DNA of 64,000 nucleotides from Marinospirillum minutulum DSM 6287 (GTDB taxonomy: Bacteria; Pseudomonadota; Gammaproteobacteria; Pseudomonadales; Halomonadaceae), in assembly GCF_000422325.1 (NCBI RefSeq), contig NZ_AULO01000015.1, positions 18,932 through 82,931 on the forward strand, in the 5' to 3' direction. A program made the position numbers and the translations under genes. Position 1 is the first letter of the stretch, and each line of letters begins with the position of its first letter. Below are positions 53,450 to 63,931 of this stretch, piece by piece. The notes beneath the pieces were generated by a model. The model was not told the DNA's origin and ran no database searches. It was given only the letters and a program-made list of their open reading frames with translations.

Positions 53450-55024
53450 TTAATCCTCTAAACGCAAGTAATCACGAATGAGCTTAACCAGCATTTGACT
53501 CGCTGCAGGGGCATCGGTATCAACAGTGACTGCTCTAGTTAATTCTTCAGTTGTTAGTGGGTCATGGTTGGCTAACTGATACTCAAGCACCAATAAGTCA
53601 GCTTCAGCCACTTTTTCACCTTCTTGAATACGTTTAGTTAAGCGACGACGCAAGGTGGCTTCATCTGCAGTTAAAGAAATAATTAAAGAGGGTAGCCCAA
53701 GATTTTCAGCCACAGCATGAAGCTGGTCACGCTGACTTTTCTTAAGGTTAGTTGCATCTAGTGTTACTGGGAAGCAAGAACGTAAAACACTATTAGCCAA
53801 TTTAGATAAGCGATTATAGGTTTGCTCAGTGGCTTCAGGTGTATAGATGCCACCCGTTAATTCGGTCGATTGGCTGCTTTCTTCAGGTTTTAACCCAAAG
53901 AGGCGTTTACGCTCAACATCAGAACGAATACGAATACCACCTAACTCTCTTACCACGCCAGTAGTTAGTGTGCTTTTACCACTACCTGAAAAACCATGAG
54001 TAATAAGCAGGTAGGGAGAGCGAAAATCTGTATAGCTTTCTGCCAAATCGGTATAACTACGGTATTGGCGCATAACCGTTGCTTTATCTTCTTCATCTAG
54101 CCCGGGCTGAGCTAAACGGAAGAGGTTTACCTTGGCTCTTACCAACGCACGATAAACCTTATAGAAGCAAAGTAATTCTAAGCCTTCATAGTCACCGGTT
54201 TGCTCCAAATAGTGATTTAAAGTGACCTGCGCCATTTTTTTCAGCCCACGGTCTTCTAAGTCCATAATTAAGAAGGCAAGGTCACTGATAACATCACACC
54301 AGCGAAAAGCATCGTTAAACTCTATGCAGTCAAATGCCACCACCTTGCCTTGCCATAGTGTAGTGTTACCTAAATGCAGGTCACCGTGGCATTCACGAAC
54401 AAAGCCATCGGCTAGACGTTGAGCAATGGTGCTTTCAAAGCGTGAAAAAGTATCTTTAGACCAGTCTTCCAGTAGTTTTAGTTGCTTTAAGCTATCTGCG
54501 TCATCTAATAGGTCACGGATTTGATCAAAATTTTGCTGTGCAGGAAACCAAACTGCTTCAGGCGTACCTAGGTTGCTAGGTGGTAAACCGGGCGCAAGCT
54601 TGGCGTGAAAATCAGCAAGTTGTTCTGCTAGCTGTAGTAAATGCTCTTCTTTAAGTTCATTGCGTTGTTGCAGAGCATTTAAAAGCTGCGAGTCATCAAA
54701 GCGGCGCATTTTTAAAAGGTATTCAAAAGGTGCGCTTGCGTCATCAAAGTTGGGTGCTTCAGCCTCGCCCGATAGGGGGAGAACATTAAGATAAAAATCA
54801 GGTGCTAGGCGCTGGTTAAGTTTTAATTCTAGCTCGCAAAAATGCTTACGCTGCTCGAGAGTAGAGTAGTCTAGGAAGCCAAAGTTCACTGGCTTTTTAA
54901 GCTTATAAGCAAACTCACCTGCTAAAAAAACCCAGGAAATGTGGGTTTCACGAACAAGCACCTCATCCACAGGGTGAGGGTAACTTGCTGGATTTTTTAA
55001 TGCCTGAACTAATGCCTCGTTCAC
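53450..55024 (-). CDS. Bifunctional aminoglycoside phosphotransferase-like / P-loop ATPase protein
   Basis: The 524-residue protein joins two domains. Residues 1-330 have an APH-kinase fold with catalytic CHGDLHLGNT and metal Asp in VVAFDCIEFND. Residues 340-520 are a P-loop kinase-like domain with Walker A THGFSGSGKSTL and a later DATNLKKSQRD. It starts at a GTG (55024) with a good GGAG site. Such fused proteins are common in Gammaproteobacteria. The name does not imply antibiotic resistance, and the substrate is unknown. Confidence 0.85.
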   Translation of the reverse strand: MNEALVQALKNPASYPHPVDEVLVRETHISWVFLAGEFAYKLKKPVNFGFLDYSTLEQRKHFCELELKLNQRLAPDFYLNVLPLSGEAEAPNFDDASAPFEYLLKMRRFDDSQLLNALQQRNELKEEHLLQLAEQLADFHAKLAPGLPPSNLGTPEAVWFPAQQNFDQIRDLLDDADSLKQLKLLEDWSKDTFSRFESTIAQRLADGFVRECHGDLHLGNTTLWQGKVVAFDCIEFNDAFRWCDVISDLAFLIMDLEDRGLKKMAQVTLNHYLEQTGDYEGLELLCFYKVYRALVRAKVNLFRLAQPGLDEEDKATVMRQYRSYTDLAESYTDFRSPYLLITHGFSGSGKSTLTTGVVRELGGIRIRSDVERKRLFGLKPEESSQSTELTGGIYTPEATEQTYNRLSKLANSVLRSCFPVTLDATNLKKSQRDQLHAVAENLGLPSLIISLTADEATLRRRLTKRIQEGEKVAEADLLVLEYQLANHDPLTTEELTRAVTVDTDAPAASQMLVKLIRDYLRLED

Positions 55025-55048
55025 GAGCAGCTCCTTGGTTTAATAAGT

Positions 55049-56332
55049 TTATTTCAGGCTAGCAAAAGCTTTTTCTGCAGCTGTTAAAGTGGCCTGAAGT
55101 TCTTTTTCCTGATGCGCGGAAGATATAAAGCCTGCTTCATAAGCTGAAGGGGCAAGATAGACACCCGCTTTAAGCATGGCATGGAAGAAAGCGTTGAAGC
55201 GATCTTGATCACAGGCCGTTGCCTCAGCAAAGTTATGCACAGCCGTTTGTTCAGTAAAGAATAAACCAAACATACCACCAACCTGCTGGGTCATAAATGG
55301 AATGCCCGCTATTTTGGCTCTTTCTTCTAAGCCTTGGGTTAGGCGCTCAGCATAAGTATTTAGGTGTTTGTGGAAGTCGGTTTGGCGAATTTTTTTAAGC
55401 AGTGCCAAACCAGCCGCCATAGCAAGTGGGTTACCCGACAAGGTACCAGCCTGATAAACAGGGCCAAGTGGTGAAAGTTTATCCATAAACTCTGCTTTAC
55501 CACCAAAAGCACCGACAGGTAGACCACCACCAACAATTTTACCTAGGGTGGTTAGGTCTGGGTCAATCGTGTAGTGCTGCTGTGCACCACCTAGTGCAAC
55601 ACGAAAGCCTGTCATTACTTCATCAAAAATTAATAACGCCCCAGATTCCGTGCACACCTCGCGCAAGGCTTCTAAAAAACCAGCCTGAGGTGGAATACAG
55701 TTCATGTTACCAGCCACTGGTTCCACAATAATGCAGGCAATTTGATCACCTAATTCTTTGAAACACTCACGTACACCTTGGATATCATTAAAAGTAAGGG
55801 TAAGCGTATGCTGAGCAAAGTCGCCAGGAACACCAGGAGAGGTGGGTACACCAAAGGTTAGCGCACCAGAACCAGCTTTTACTAGTAAAGAGTCACTGTG
55901 GCCGTGGTAGCAGCCTTCAAACTTAACAATTTTATCGCGACCTGTGTAACCTCTAGCCAGGCGAATAGCACTCATGGTTGCTTCAGTGCCTGAGTTAACC
56001 ATGCGCACTTTTTCCATTGAAGGAACAAGTTCACAAAGCAGTTCTGCCATTTCAGTCTCAAGTGCTGTGGGCGCACCATAAGACAAGCCTAAATCTAAGC
56101 GGTTACGAACGACGTCTAAAATATCTTTATCAGCGTGACCAGTAATCATTGGTCCCCAAGAGCCAACATAGTCAATGTAGCGCTGGTCATCTTCATCAAT
56201 TAAATAAGCACCCTCGGCTTTTTTTATAAATAACGGCGTTCCGCCAACGCCTTTAAAAGCACGAACAGGTGAGTTAACACCACCTGGAATAAATTCTTGC
56301 GCACGTTTAAAGAGATCTGCTGAGCGTGTCAT
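55049..56332 (-). CDS. hemL: Glutamate-1-semialdehyde 2,1-aminomutase
   Basis: The protein has 427 residues from the ATG at 56332, which has GAGG six bases upstream. A longer frame to 56464 runs into thiE and lacks family similarity. The PLP-binding lysine is in [17 protein letters not shown], and [22 protein letters not shown] residues are present ([16 protein letters not shown]). It makes 5-aminolevulinate for tetrapyrroles. It overlaps the thiE end by 26 bases. Confidence 0.96.
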   Translation of the reverse strand: MTRSADLFKRAQEFIPGGVNSPVRAFKGVGGTPLFIKKAEGAYLIDEDDQRYIDYVGSWGPMITGHADKDILDVVRNRLDLGLSYGAPTALETEMAELLCELVPSMEKVRMVNSGTEATMSAIRLARGYTGRDKIVKFEGCYHGHSDSLLVKAGSGALTFGVPTSPGVPGDFAQHTLTLTFNDIQGVRECFKELGDQIACIIVEPVAGNMNCIPPQAGFLEALREVCTESGALLIFDEVMTGFRVALGGAQQHYTIDPDLTTLGKIVGGGLPVGAFGGKAEFMDKLSPLGPVYQAGTLSGNPLAMAAGLALLKKIRQTDFHKHLNTYAERLTQGLEERAKIAGIPFMTQQVGGMFGLFFTEQTAVHNFAEATACDQDRFNAFFHAMLKAGVYLAPSAYEAGFISSAHQEKELQATLTAAEKAFASLK

Positions 56333-56993
56333 AGTTAGCCTCATAAGAAGTAAAAGAAAGTGTAGGTTCAAAAGCGTGACGAAAAGTACGCACTGCGGTT
56401 TCTGGGCAGGGCTGAGCAAATATACCTGCAACGGCTGCAACCATGCTGGCGCCAGCCTTGGCAAGGCTTGGAAGGCTCTCTAGTGTAATGCCGCCAATTG
56501 CTACTAATGGTAGATTAAATCGGCTGGCGAGCTTTAATGTATCTAAGCAAGCCATAGGTGCATTGGGTTTAGTTGTTGAAGGAAAAAAACGCCCAAAAGC
56601 CAAATAGTCAGCACCTGATTTAGCTGCAATAGCAGCTAACTCTAAACTGTTGTGGCAGGTGCTTCCAATAATGGCAGCTTTGCCGAGCAGCTCACGCGCA
56701 TGGCTTAGGCTTTGGTCACTTTGACCTAGATGAACACCAGCGGCATCACTGGCCTTAGCTAACTCTGGGTCATCATTAATAATGAGCTGGCAGTTATAAC
56801 TAAGGCAGAGGTCGTTTAATAAGCGAGCTTGGCGTAACGCTTTGCTAGCATCTGCTGTCTTGTCGCGGTACTGCAAAAGTTTAAGACCACCACGCATTGC
56901 GGACTCTGCAGCTATTTGTAGCTGAGTGTCATCAGGTAGTAGCTTTGAGTCAGTAATAGCATAAACGCCCCGTAAAATTTGTCGCTTAGGCAT
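56307..56993 (-). CDS. thiE: Thiamine-phosphate synthase
   Basis: The 228-residue TIM-barrel enzyme has [58 protein letters not shown] and [10 protein letters not shown]. It joins the thiazole and pyrimidine halves of thiamine. It overlaps thiD by eight bases. The C-terminal tail is somewhat extended. Confidence 0.95.
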   Translation of the reverse strand: MPKRQILRGVYAITDSKLLPDDTQLQIAAESAMRGGLKLLQYRDKTADASKALRQARLLNDLCLSYNCQLIINDDPELAKASDAAGVHLGQSDQSLSHARELLGKAAIIGSTCHNSLELAAIAAKSGADYLAFGRFFPSTTKPNAPMACLDTLKLASRFNLPLVAIGGITLESLPSLAKAGASMVAAVAGIFAQPCPETAVRTFRHAFEPTLSFTSYEANYDTLSRSL

Positions 56994-57807
56994 GATCTAG
57001 GTCCCGGGTTCTAAGAGGCAACAGCTGACCTTCTGTCAGCTTTAGTGCTTTTTCTAAACTGTGCCAAGTGTAATCTTGTGCTTTAACAGCTGCTTGGGTT
57101 AGCGCTTCACCCCGGGCAAGCAAGGCAGCAAGTGCAGAGGCAAGCGTGCAGCCAGAGCCATGAAACTCACCCTCTAAGCGTTGCCACCTATTAACTAAGG
57201 GGCCACTCGTTGAGCCAGTGAAAAGTAAGTTTTTAACTGTGTGTTTTTGCTGGTGTGTTCCTGTTACTAGCACAGCTTTACAACCTAGCTTAATTAATTG
57301 GCGAGCTTTATATTCTATAGTGCCCTTGCTGGGAACTAGCTGCTCTAACTCATTGAGATTAGGTGTTATAACAGTACAGAAGGGTAGAATTTCTTGTTTA
57401 AGGTGCGCTAGCTGTTCTTCACTACTAAAGCTGGTGCCACTAGTGCTGGCTAATACAGGGTCAACAACAAGGGGTACTTGAGGATAACGCTTTATAAGTT
57501 GCGCTACTAAAGTTTGCACTTCTAAATTGCCTAGCACACCTAGTTTTATGGCTGCAGGTGTAAAATCAGCAAGGAGCACCGCTAGCTGCTGCTGTAGTGC
57601 TTCTATAGGTTGGTAGCTAATTTGTTTTATAAGTTGCGTGTTTTGTGCTGTCAAACAAGAAATGATTGTTAAAGGCCAAGCACCTAAACCCAGTAGAGCC
57701 TGAGCATCTGCAACTATGCCAGCGCCACCGGATGGGTCGTGGCCACCTATAGCAAGTACCGGTGGGTGTTTCTTTTGAAAGTTAGGGTGAACCCCAAGCT
57801 TGATCAT
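56986..57807 (-). CDS. thiD: Hydroxymethylpyrimidine/phosphomethylpyrimidine kinase
   Basis: The 273-residue ribokinase-like enzyme begins with VLAIGGHDPSGGAGIVADAQ and has LVVDPVLASTSG, ITPNLNELEQL and the anion-hole FHGSGCTLASALAA. It phosphorylates HMP twice to give HMP-PP, the ThiE substrate. It is the first gene of the thiD-thiE-hemL unit. Confidence 0.95.
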   Translation of the reverse strand: MIKLGVHPNFQKKHPPVLAIGGHDPSGGAGIVADAQALLGLGAWPLTIISCLTAQNTQLIKQISYQPIEALQQQLAVLLADFTPAAIKLGVLGNLEVQTLVAQLIKRYPQVPLVVDPVLASTSGTSFSSEEQLAHLKQEILPFCTVITPNLNELEQLVPSKGTIEYKARQLIKLGCKAVLVTGTHQQKHTVKNLLFTGSTSGPLVNRWQRLEGEFHGSGCTLASALAALLARGEALTQAAVKAQDYTWHSLEKALKLTEGQLLPLRTRDLDHA

Positions 57808-57826
57808 AGTTCAAACGTCCAATGCT

Positions 57827-58264
57827 TTACCAAGGCTTGATGATTGCCAGAAGCACAACAAAAATTAGTATGAATACAGGCAGCTCGTTGAAAAAACGGT
57901 ACCAAGTTTCGCTATGCTTATTCTTGTCAGCTGCTAAGCCACGTTGCAGGATACCACACCAAAAGTGATAGATTAGCAACAAGGTGATTAAGCCTAGTTT
58001 AATTTGTAGCCAAGTTTGAGACAGGTAGCCTTGAAAATTCATACTAAGCAAGCCAGTTCCAAGCACTAGAACAGCGATCATTGAGGGGTTCATTATGCCT
58101 CTGTATAGCTTGCGTTCCATAATTTTAAAACGCTCTACACCACGAATATCACCTTCTTTTAGTGCTTGTGAGTGATAAACATAGAGCCTTGGTAGGTAAA
58201 AAAGTGCAGCAAACCAAGTAACAACAGCAATTAGGTGGAAGGCTTTTAGCCATAAGTAGGTCAT
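57827..58264 (-). CDS. hemJ: Protoporphyrinogen oxidase HemJ
   Basis: The 145-residue membrane protein has four helices. KAFHLIAVVTWFAALFYLPRLYVYH has the conserved His, and MERKLYRGIMNPSM and WLQIKLGLITLLLIYHFWCG follow. HemJ oxidises protoporphyrinogen IX to protoporphyrin IX. It lies 19 bases before thiD, next to hemL, which fits haem synthesis. Confidence 0.92.
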   Translation of the reverse strand: MTYLWLKAFHLIAVVTWFAALFYLPRLYVYHSQALKEGDIRGVERFKIMERKLYRGIMNPSMIAVLVLGTGLLSMNFQGYLSQTWLQIKLGLITLLLIYHFWCGILQRGLAADKNKHSETWYRFFNELPVFILIFVVLLAIIKPW

Positions 58265-58432
58265 TTATATGCCAAGATTAGTTAAAAAAAAGAAGCATAC
58301 CTTAACAGAGCTTCCAAGGGTAATTAGACACTTGTTGATAGCATACTTAATAGGTCTTTTTGTGTATTATTGATTTAAATGTTAATGGTGTAAGGCTAAG
58401 CAACAGAGTTAAACAAGGGTTAGGAGTGTAAA

Positions 58433-59482
58433 GTGATTAAAATAGGTATTGTTGGTGGTACAGGCTATACAGGTGTTGAGCTGTTAAGGCTTTTAGCTTC
58501 TCATCCAAATGCTCAGGTCGAGGTTATAACGTCTCGTTCTGAAGCCGGCACTTGTGTTGCAGATATGTACCCTAATCTGCGAGGACACTATTCTAACCTG
58601 TTTTTTACTGAGCCTGATGTAGCGCTTTTAGCGGCCTGTGATGTGGTGTTTTTTGCTACACCCCATGGTGTTGCACATGCGCTTGCTGGTGAATTACTCA
58701 ATGCAGGAACTAGAGTTATAGATTTATCTGCAGACTTTAGACTAAAAGATGCTGCTGAGTGGGCTAGGTGGTATGGTCAGCCGCATGGTGCACCTGAATT
58801 ATTAACAGAAGCTGTTTATGGCTTGCCCGAAGTAGCTAGAAAAGAAATAAAAACAGCCCGCTTAATTGCTGTTCCAGGCTGTTACCCTACTGCGGTACAG
58901 CTTGGGCTTTTACCCTTGTTTGAAAACAATCTAGTAGAAACTCAAGGCATTATTGCTGACTGTAAATCGGGCGTCTCTGGAGCAGGCAGAGGTACTAACC
59001 TAGGTTCTCTCTTTTGTGAAGCAGCAGAAAGCATGAAGGCTTATGCTGTTGGGAAACATAGGCATCATCCTGAAATAACCCAGGGCTTAACTTCTGCAGC
59101 AGGCCAGTCGGTTGGCTTAACTTTTGTACCCCACTTAACGCCTATGATACGGGGGATTCATGCAACACTTTATGTTCGATTAAGTCCTGCAAACCAAGAG
59201 CTTACTGACATTCAGTTACAAGAACTATTTGAAGCACGCTACAAGAATGAGCCGTGTGTGGATATAATGCCTTGGAACTCTTGTCCAGAAACCCGTAGTG
59301 TACGCGGGGCGAATGTGTGTAGAATCGGACTGCACAGACCACAAGGTAGCGATTTAATTATTGTTCTTGCTGTTATTGACAACTTGGTCAAAGGTGCCAG
59401 CGGACAGGCGGTGCAAAATATGAATATTATGTTTGGTCAGGATGAGTTGGCAGGGTTAACCTATGCAGGACTTATGCCCTAG
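58433..59482 (+). CDS. argC: N-acetyl-gamma-glutamyl-phosphate reductase
   Basis: The 349-residue protein starts at a GTG with GGAG upstream. It has the Rossmann motif [17 protein letters not shown], the catalytic Cys in [12 protein letters not shown] (near 149) and GKHRHHPEI. It reduces N-acetylglutamyl phosphate in arginine synthesis. It stands alone upstream of the DUF6776/bactofilin pair. Confidence 0.97.
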   Translation: MIKIGIVGGTGYTGVELLRLLASHPNAQVEVITSRSEAGTCVADMYPNLRGHYSNLFFTEPDVALLAACDVVFFATPHGVAHALAGELLNAGTRVIDLSADFRLKDAAEWARWYGQPHGAPELLTEAVYGLPEVARKEIKTARLIAVPGCYPTAVQLGLLPLFENNLVETQGIIADCKSGVSGAGRGTNLGSLFCEAAESMKAYAVGKHRHHPEITQGLTSAAGQSVGLTFVPHLTPMIRGIHATLYVRLSPANQELTDIQLQELFEARYKNEPCVDIMPWNSCPETRSVRGANVCRIGLHRPQGSDLIIVLAVIDNLVKGASGQAVQNMNIMFGQDELAGLTYAGLMP

Positions 59483-59523
59483 GCTTTTATAGTTGACTAA
59501 GCAGAAGGCGGATATATAAAAAA

Positions 59524-60261
59524 ATGAATAAAGGACAGGGAGAACGCCTGGAGATCGTTGCTTATAATCCGGTCCGGCGTCTTATTACACGTATTATTGT
59601 TTTATGTTTAATGCTTGCATTGGCTGTCGGTGGTTATTATTTCGGGCAATGGTCTGTTTGGCATGAGCGTGGAACAGCAGTTGTTGAGCGTAATGAGCTT
59701 AGGGTTACCGCACGCCAACAAGAAAAAGAGTTGGTGGAGTTACGACGAAGACTACTAGTAACGGAAAGTAGTAATGCGGTCGATAAACAAGCTCAGCAAG
59801 AAGTACAGCAAACGGTACTTAACTTAAATGCGCGGATTGCTAAATTAGAAAACGAGCTTCATTTCTATCAACGGGTTATGGCACCAGAAAAAGCAGACCG
59901 TGGCCTGAGGATAGATCGTTTTGATATTAAGCCAACCGATGACCCTAGGGTGTTTGATTACCAGCTAGTTATTACCCAAGTCACCGATAATAATTCATTT
60001 ATCGAGGGGCGTGCACTGGTTAGCCTAGTAGGGTCTCGTGGACAAACATTAAATGTAACCTTACCACTTAAAGATGTCTCGCCTGAGGTTGATGAGCTAA
60101 GTGTACGCTTTAGATTTCGCTTCTTTCAAAACGTAGCGGGACAAATACACTTGCCAAAAGGCTTCAAGCCAGAAAAAGTACAGGTAATTTTGCAATCAAC
60201 TGGAAACAAAGCTATGCGCATCGAAACAGAATTTGACTGGATTAGCCAGGAGGCAATGTAA
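59524..60261 (+). CDS. DUF6776-like membrane-anchored coiled-coil protein
   Basis: The 245-residue protein has one N-terminal membrane helix (about 20-42), a coiled coil (about 55-120) and a beta-rich C-terminal domain (DRFDIKPTDDPRVFDYQLVI to IETEFDW). It is probably periplasmic. It ends exactly where the bactofilin gene starts, so the two are cotranscribed and may form an envelope-associated cytoskeletal system. No enzymatic motif is seen. Confidence 0.75.
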   Translation: MNKGQGERLEIVAYNPVRRLITRIIVLCLMLALAVGGYYFGQWSVWHERGTAVVERNELRVTARQQEKELVELRRRLLVTESSNAVDKQAQQEVQQTVLNLNARIAKLENELHFYQRVMAPEKADRGLRIDRFDIKPTDDPRVFDYQLVITQVTDNNSFIEGRALVSLVGSRGQTLNVTLPLKDVSPEVDELSVRFRFRFFQNVAGQIHLPKGFKPEKVQVILQSTGNKAMRIETEFDWISQEAM

Positions 60262-60783
60262 ATGTTTGGAAATAAAACTCCTCCAACCAATAATTTTGAC
60301 ACTTTAATTTCGGGTAAGGCGGAAATTGTTGGTGATATCCACTTCTCCGGTGGCTTGCATATAGATGGAAAAGTCTATGGCAATATTATTGCTGATGATG
60401 ATTCTAAAGCAGTCTTGCGTGTAAGTGATAAAGGTTTGGTAGAAGGTGAGGTGTCGGTTCCCCACATTATTGTTAACGGAACCATCGTAGGTGATGTACA
60501 CTCTTGCGAGCATTTGGAGTTAGCAGCCAAGGCAGAAATAAAAGGGAATATTTTCTACAACACGGTAGAAATGGTTATGGGTTCGCAGGTTGATGGCCGT
60601 TTAGCGCACCGTTACAAAAGTACCAAGGGTAATGAAAAAGCTAAAATGCCTAAACAGGTAACTCGAGAAAAACCTAAAACCCTAACAGCCAGTACTGAAA
60701 ATAAAGATGCTGCTAAGCTGGCAGTTTCACCAACGCCTGTTGTTGCTCCTAAGCCAGATGTGGCTCCTGTAGCAAAAAAATAA
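60262..60783 (+). CDS. Bactofilin family cytoskeletal protein
   Basis: The 173-residue protein has a right-handed beta-helix domain with repeating G.I..DG...G and V.GDV units (about 12-115; GLHIDGKVYGNIIA, GTIVGDVHSCEHLEL, AEIKGNIFYNTVEM) and a disordered Lys/Pro-rich tail. Bactofilins polymerise without nucleotide and organise cell shape or envelope sites. The ATG follows the previous stop directly, with a GGAGG site inside that gene's end. Confidence 0.9.
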   Translation: MFGNKTPPTNNFDTLISGKAEIVGDIHFSGGLHIDGKVYGNIIADDDSKAVLRVSDKGLVEGEVSVPHIIVNGTIVGDVHSCEHLELAAKAEIKGNIFYNTVEMVMGSQVDGRLAHRYKSTKGNEKAKMPKQVTREKPKTLTASTENKDAAKLAVSPTPVVAPKPDVAPVAKK

Positions 60784-60793
60784 TCAAAATTTA

Positions 60794-60823
60794 CTAACTG
60801 CCAAAGCTCTGGCAGTTAGTTTT
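60794..60823 (+). terminator. Intrinsic terminator after the bactofilin gene
   Basis: CTAACTGCCA and TGGCAGTTAG form a perfect 10-base-pair stem with a six-base loop, followed by TTTTA. Confidence 0.85.
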
Positions 60824-60891
60824 ACCTCCCTATACTTGACTACTATGCTGGGTTAAGTCAGACTTTAATTCAGTATCTTGGAGTTAACTAT

Positions 60892-61245
60892 ATGACCTCT
60901 GCCGTAAGTTTTATCCCGCAAGCACTTCTTGTTACACCTGCCGCAGTAAAGAAAGTGCAGAATTTAGTAGAAGAGGAAGCCAATCCTGAGCTAAGCCTTC
61001 GTGTGTATGTTACTGGCGGTGGTTGTTCAGGCTTTCAGTATGGTTTTGATTTTGATGATCAAATTCAGCCTGATGATACGATTATAGAAGAACAAGGTGT
61101 GCGCTTCTTGCTTGATGAGTTAAGTTACCCTTATTTAAGCGGTTCAACTGTGGATTACGTTGAAGGCTTGGAAGGTGCACGGTTTATTATAGTAAACCCT
61201 AATGCATCAACTACCTGTGGCTGTGGATCATCCTTTTCTATTTAG
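60892..61245 (+). CDS. erpA: Iron-sulfur cluster insertion protein ErpA
   Basis: The 117-residue A-type carrier has the three conserved cysteines: [14 protein letters not shown] and [11 protein letters not shown] at the C-terminus. It passes Fe-S clusters to targets such as IspG, respiratory complexes and nitrate reductase maturation. GGAG lies upstream of the ATG. It converges on anmK with no gap. Confidence 0.95.
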   Translation: MTSAVSFIPQALLVTPAAVKKVQNLVEEEANPELSLRVYVTGGGCSGFQYGFDFDDQIQPDDTIIEEQGVRFLLDELSYPYLSGSTVDYVEGLEGARFIIVNPNASTTCGCGSSFSI

Positions 61246-62367
61246 TTAAGCTGGGTAAAAACCCCCTAGTACTCTCTCCCCTTTTGCACCTGTTACGCTT
61301 GGTAGGTTACCTGTTTCTTTCTGATGGTGTCGCCAAGCTAACCAAGCAAAAGCTACTGCCTCCACATCTTGTGGAGGTATTCCAAGGTTGGCAGTTGATG
61401 CCAGCTGGCGCGGTAAAATTAAGCTTCTAATTCTGTTTATTAGAAAGGTATTCTGCCAACCACCACCACAAATATAGACTTCAGCTTTCGCTTCAGAATC
61501 GAGTTGGTTGATTTGATCTGTCAAAGAAACGGCGGTTAGTTCTACTAGTGTTCTAAGAACATCCTTCGAGTTGAATTGGTTGTCTGGGAATTCACCAAGT
61601 AGCCTGCTTAACCATTCAGGGTTAAATTTTTCACGACCTGTACTTTTAGGTGCTGCTAAAGCAAAAAAATCATCTGCTAAACCCTGCTTTAAAAGCGCTG
61701 TAATTAACTTGCCGCCTGAGGCTTTTTTCCCTTCAGTATCATAGCTTTTATGCCAGTGTAATTGATGCCAATAATCAAGTAATAAGTTAGCAGGCCCAGT
61801 ATCCAAACCGAGTACAGGAAGTTGCGTGCTTTTAGGAAGAAAAGTTAAGTTAGCTATACCACCAAGATTAACTATAATTCTGTCTACATCAGCAGACTGA
61901 AAAACACTACGATGAAAGGCTGGTACTAGTGGCGCAGCCTGCCCACCTGCAGCCAAATCTCGACGCCTAAAATCAGCAATAATATTTTTACCAGTCAATT
62001 CAGCGAGCAAGCTAGGATTTAGCAACTGTAAGGTATAGCTAGGAACTAAGTTAGGTTGATGCTCTATTGTTTGCCCATGACAACCCAGAGCGACGGGTTG
62101 AAGCTTCTCAGGAAGATCATCAAGCAACTTTAAAGCACATTGGGCATAAAGATATGTTAAAGCATCTTCAGCCACTGCTAGCTGTCTAAAAGTTAGGTTT
62201 TCTGTATGAGCTAAAAAGGTTAGTTTTTCTTTAAGGTCAGTAGGTAAATCAACAGAGCAGCGTTTGATAAGCTTTGGCTTTAAGTAGCTAGGATCAAAAT
62301 CTACCAGTACAGCGTCAACAGCATCTAAGCTAGTGCCAGACATCATGCCAACAAAGCGGCTATTCAT
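61246..62367 (-). CDS. anmK: Anhydro-N-acetylmuramic acid kinase
   Basis: The 373-residue sugar kinase of the ASKHA fold has GMMSGTSLDAVDAVLVDF with the ATP-binding loop, ALGCHGQTIEH, INLGGIANLTFL and LDTGPANLLLD. It phosphorylates anhydro-MurNAc during peptidoglycan recycling. It is transcribed divergently from tyrS, 126 bases apart. Confidence 0.96.
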   Translation of the reverse strand: MNSRFVGMMSGTSLDAVDAVLVDFDPSYLKPKLIKRCSVDLPTDLKEKLTFLAHTENLTFRQLAVAEDALTYLYAQCALKLLDDLPEKLQPVALGCHGQTIEHQPNLVPSYTLQLLNPSLLAELTGKNIIADFRRRDLAAGGQAAPLVPAFHRSVFQSADVDRIIVNLGGIANLTFLPKSTQLPVLGLDTGPANLLLDYWHQLHWHKSYDTEGKKASGGKLITALLKQGLADDFFALAAPKSTGREKFNPEWLSRLLGEFPDNQFNSKDVLRTLVELTAVSLTDQINQLDSEAKAEVYICGGGWQNTFLINRIRSLILPRQLASTANLGIPPQDVEAVAFAWLAWRHHQKETGNLPSVTGAKGERVLGGFYPA

Positions 62368-62492
62368 GATTGATCCTTATATCAAGTGGCTAGGGTTAAT
62401 AAGTTGTTTGCAGGTGCTATACTTTGCCACAAATTTTTAGGCTGAACACGGCTAGTATTAATAACAGTATTTTCAAAAGTGAAGGAAAGGTA

Positions 62493-63692
62493 ATGAGTAA
62501 GCAGCAAGAAGCATTAGAAATTATTCGCCGTGGCACACACGAGATATTGGTAGAAGAAGAGTTAATAAAGAAATTAGCAGAGCAGCGCCCGCTAAGAATT
62601 AAAGCTGGGTTTGATCCTACAGCACCCGACTTACACCTAGGGCATACAGTATTAATCAATAAGTTACGCCAGCTTCAAGACCTAGGTCATACCGTGCTTT
62701 TTTTAATAGGTGACTTCACTGGCCGAATTGGTGATCCATCGGGTAAGAATGTAACCCGTAAACCTTTAACAGAAGCGCAGGTAATGGAAAATGCCCAAAC
62801 CTATAAAGATCAAGTTTTCAAAGTATTGGATCCAGTTAAAACGCAAGTAGTCTTTAACTCAGAGTGGATGAGCAAAATGTCTGCTGTTGATCTAATAGGT
62901 TTGGCTGCCCAGCAAACGGTTGCTCGAATGCTGGAGCGTGATGATTTTGAAAAGCGTTACAAAGGCAATCAACCTATCGCTATCCATGAGTTTTTGTACC
63001 CACTAGTACAAGGTTATGACTCAGTAGCTATGCAGGCAGATATAGAGTTAGGTGGTACCGACCAAAAGTTTAACCTGCTAATGGGGCGTGAACTGCAGAA
63101 AGGTCATGGTCAAGAACCGCAAGTGGTTATTACTATGCCTTTATTAGAAGGTTTGGATGGCGTGCAAAAAATGTCTAAGTCCTTAGGCAATTATGTTGGA
63201 ATAGATGAAGCGCCAGGTGTCATGTTCAACAAGCTCGTTTCTATGCCTGACAGTTTAATTTGGCGCTACTTCGAGCTGCTTTCCTTTAAAAGCTTAAAAG
63301 AAATCGAGCAGTTAAAGAAAGATGTAGAACAAGGCGCTAACCCGAGAGACATAAAAGTACTCTTGGCTCGTGAACTTATCGAGCGCTTTCATGGTGCAGA
63401 AGCAGCGGCCAATGCACACAAGTCAGCAGGCAACCGTTTAGAAGAAGGCGAGCTGCCTGAAGACCTTCCAGAAGTAGAGGTGGATTTAGGTGATGAAGCA
63501 GATTTGCCTATAGTGGCAGTCATTAACCGCGCTGGCTTAACAACCAACAGTGCGCAAGCTAAAGATGCTGTAAAAAGAAGTGCTGTAAAGGTGGATCATC
63601 AAGTAGTAGATGAAACCTGCCGCCTAGCAAAAGGCAGTGAGCAGGTAATTCAAGTGGGCAAGAAGAAGTATGCAAAAGTAAGATTAATATAA
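62493..63692 (+). CDS. tyrS: Tyrosyl-tRNA synthetase
   Basis: The protein has 399 residues from the ATG at 62493, with GGAAAGG upstream; an in-frame start at 62424 is too long. It has the HIGH motif variant HLGHT, the KMSKS motif ([10 protein letters not shown]) and a C-terminal S4 RNA-binding domain ([31 protein letters not shown]). It is of the TyrRZ type. It lies just upstream of an rRNA operon, as in several related gammaproteobacteria. Confidence 0.96.
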   Translation: MSKQQEALEIIRRGTHEILVEEELIKKLAEQRPLRIKAGFDPTAPDLHLGHTVLINKLRQLQDLGHTVLFLIGDFTGRIGDPSGKNVTRKPLTEAQVMENAQTYKDQVFKVLDPVKTQVVFNSEWMSKMSAVDLIGLAAQQTVARMLERDDFEKRYKGNQPIAIHEFLYPLVQGYDSVAMQADIELGGTDQKFNLLMGRELQKGHGQEPQVVITMPLLEGLDGVQKMSKSLGNYVGIDEAPGVMFNKLVSMPDSLIWRYFELLSFKSLKEIEQLKKDVEQGANPRDIKVLLARELIERFHGAEAAANAHKSAGNRLEEGELPEDLPEVEVDLGDEADLPIVAVINRAGLTTNSAQAKDAVKRSAVKVDHQVVDETCRLAKGSEQVIQVGKKKYAKVRLI

Positions 63693-63718
63693 TTTTGTAA
63701 TATTTTTTCAAAAAGGGC

Positions 63719-63746
63719 TTGCGTTCTAAAAGTTAGTGCCTATAAT
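63719..63746 (+). promoter_or_regulatory. rRNA operon promoter P1
   Basis: TTGCGT (63719-63724), a 16-base spacer and a perfect TATAAT (63741-63746). An AT-rich UP-like element lies immediately upstream (63690-63714). The GC-rich start region is typical of stringently controlled rrn promoters. Confidence 0.82.
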
Positions 63747-63858
63747 ACGCCTCTCTTGTCAGGGAGGCCTTGGAAACGGGGTTGAGTTTAGAAGCTGGCA
63801 AGGGGTGTAAAGGATTGTTTTTAAACGGTTTCTTTCTAAAAGAATTTAAAGACAAGGC

Positions 63859-63886
63859 TTGACACTGGGGCGAAACGCTGTAGACT
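63859..63886 (+). promoter_or_regulatory. rRNA operon promoter P2
   Basis: A perfect -35 TTGACA (63859-63864), a 16-base spacer and TAGACT (63881-63886). It lies about 140 bases downstream of P1, the usual tandem arrangement. Confidence 0.8.
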
Positions 63887-63918
63887 ACGCTCCTCTGATT
63901 CAGCGGTAACGAATCAAC

Positions 63919-63931
63919 GCTCTTTAAGAAT
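63919..63931 (+). promoter_or_regulatory. boxA antitermination element of the rRNA leader
   Basis: GCTCTTTAAGAAT closely matches the boxA consensus (TGCTCTTTAACA). It recruits the NusB-NusE antitermination complex. The 16S rRNA gene must begin soon after the right edge; no mature 16S sequence is present in the window. Confidence 0.8.

Noticed and set aside
53450..55024. Antibiotic resistance gene reading of the aminoglycoside phosphotransferase-like protein
   Set aside because: It is the common fused chromosomal family with a P-loop domain. Nothing suggests aminoglycoside modification or mobility.
56333..56464. N-terminal extension of HemL
   Set aside because: It overlaps thiE in another frame. 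The ATG at 56332 has a proper ribosome site and the family start MTRSADLF.
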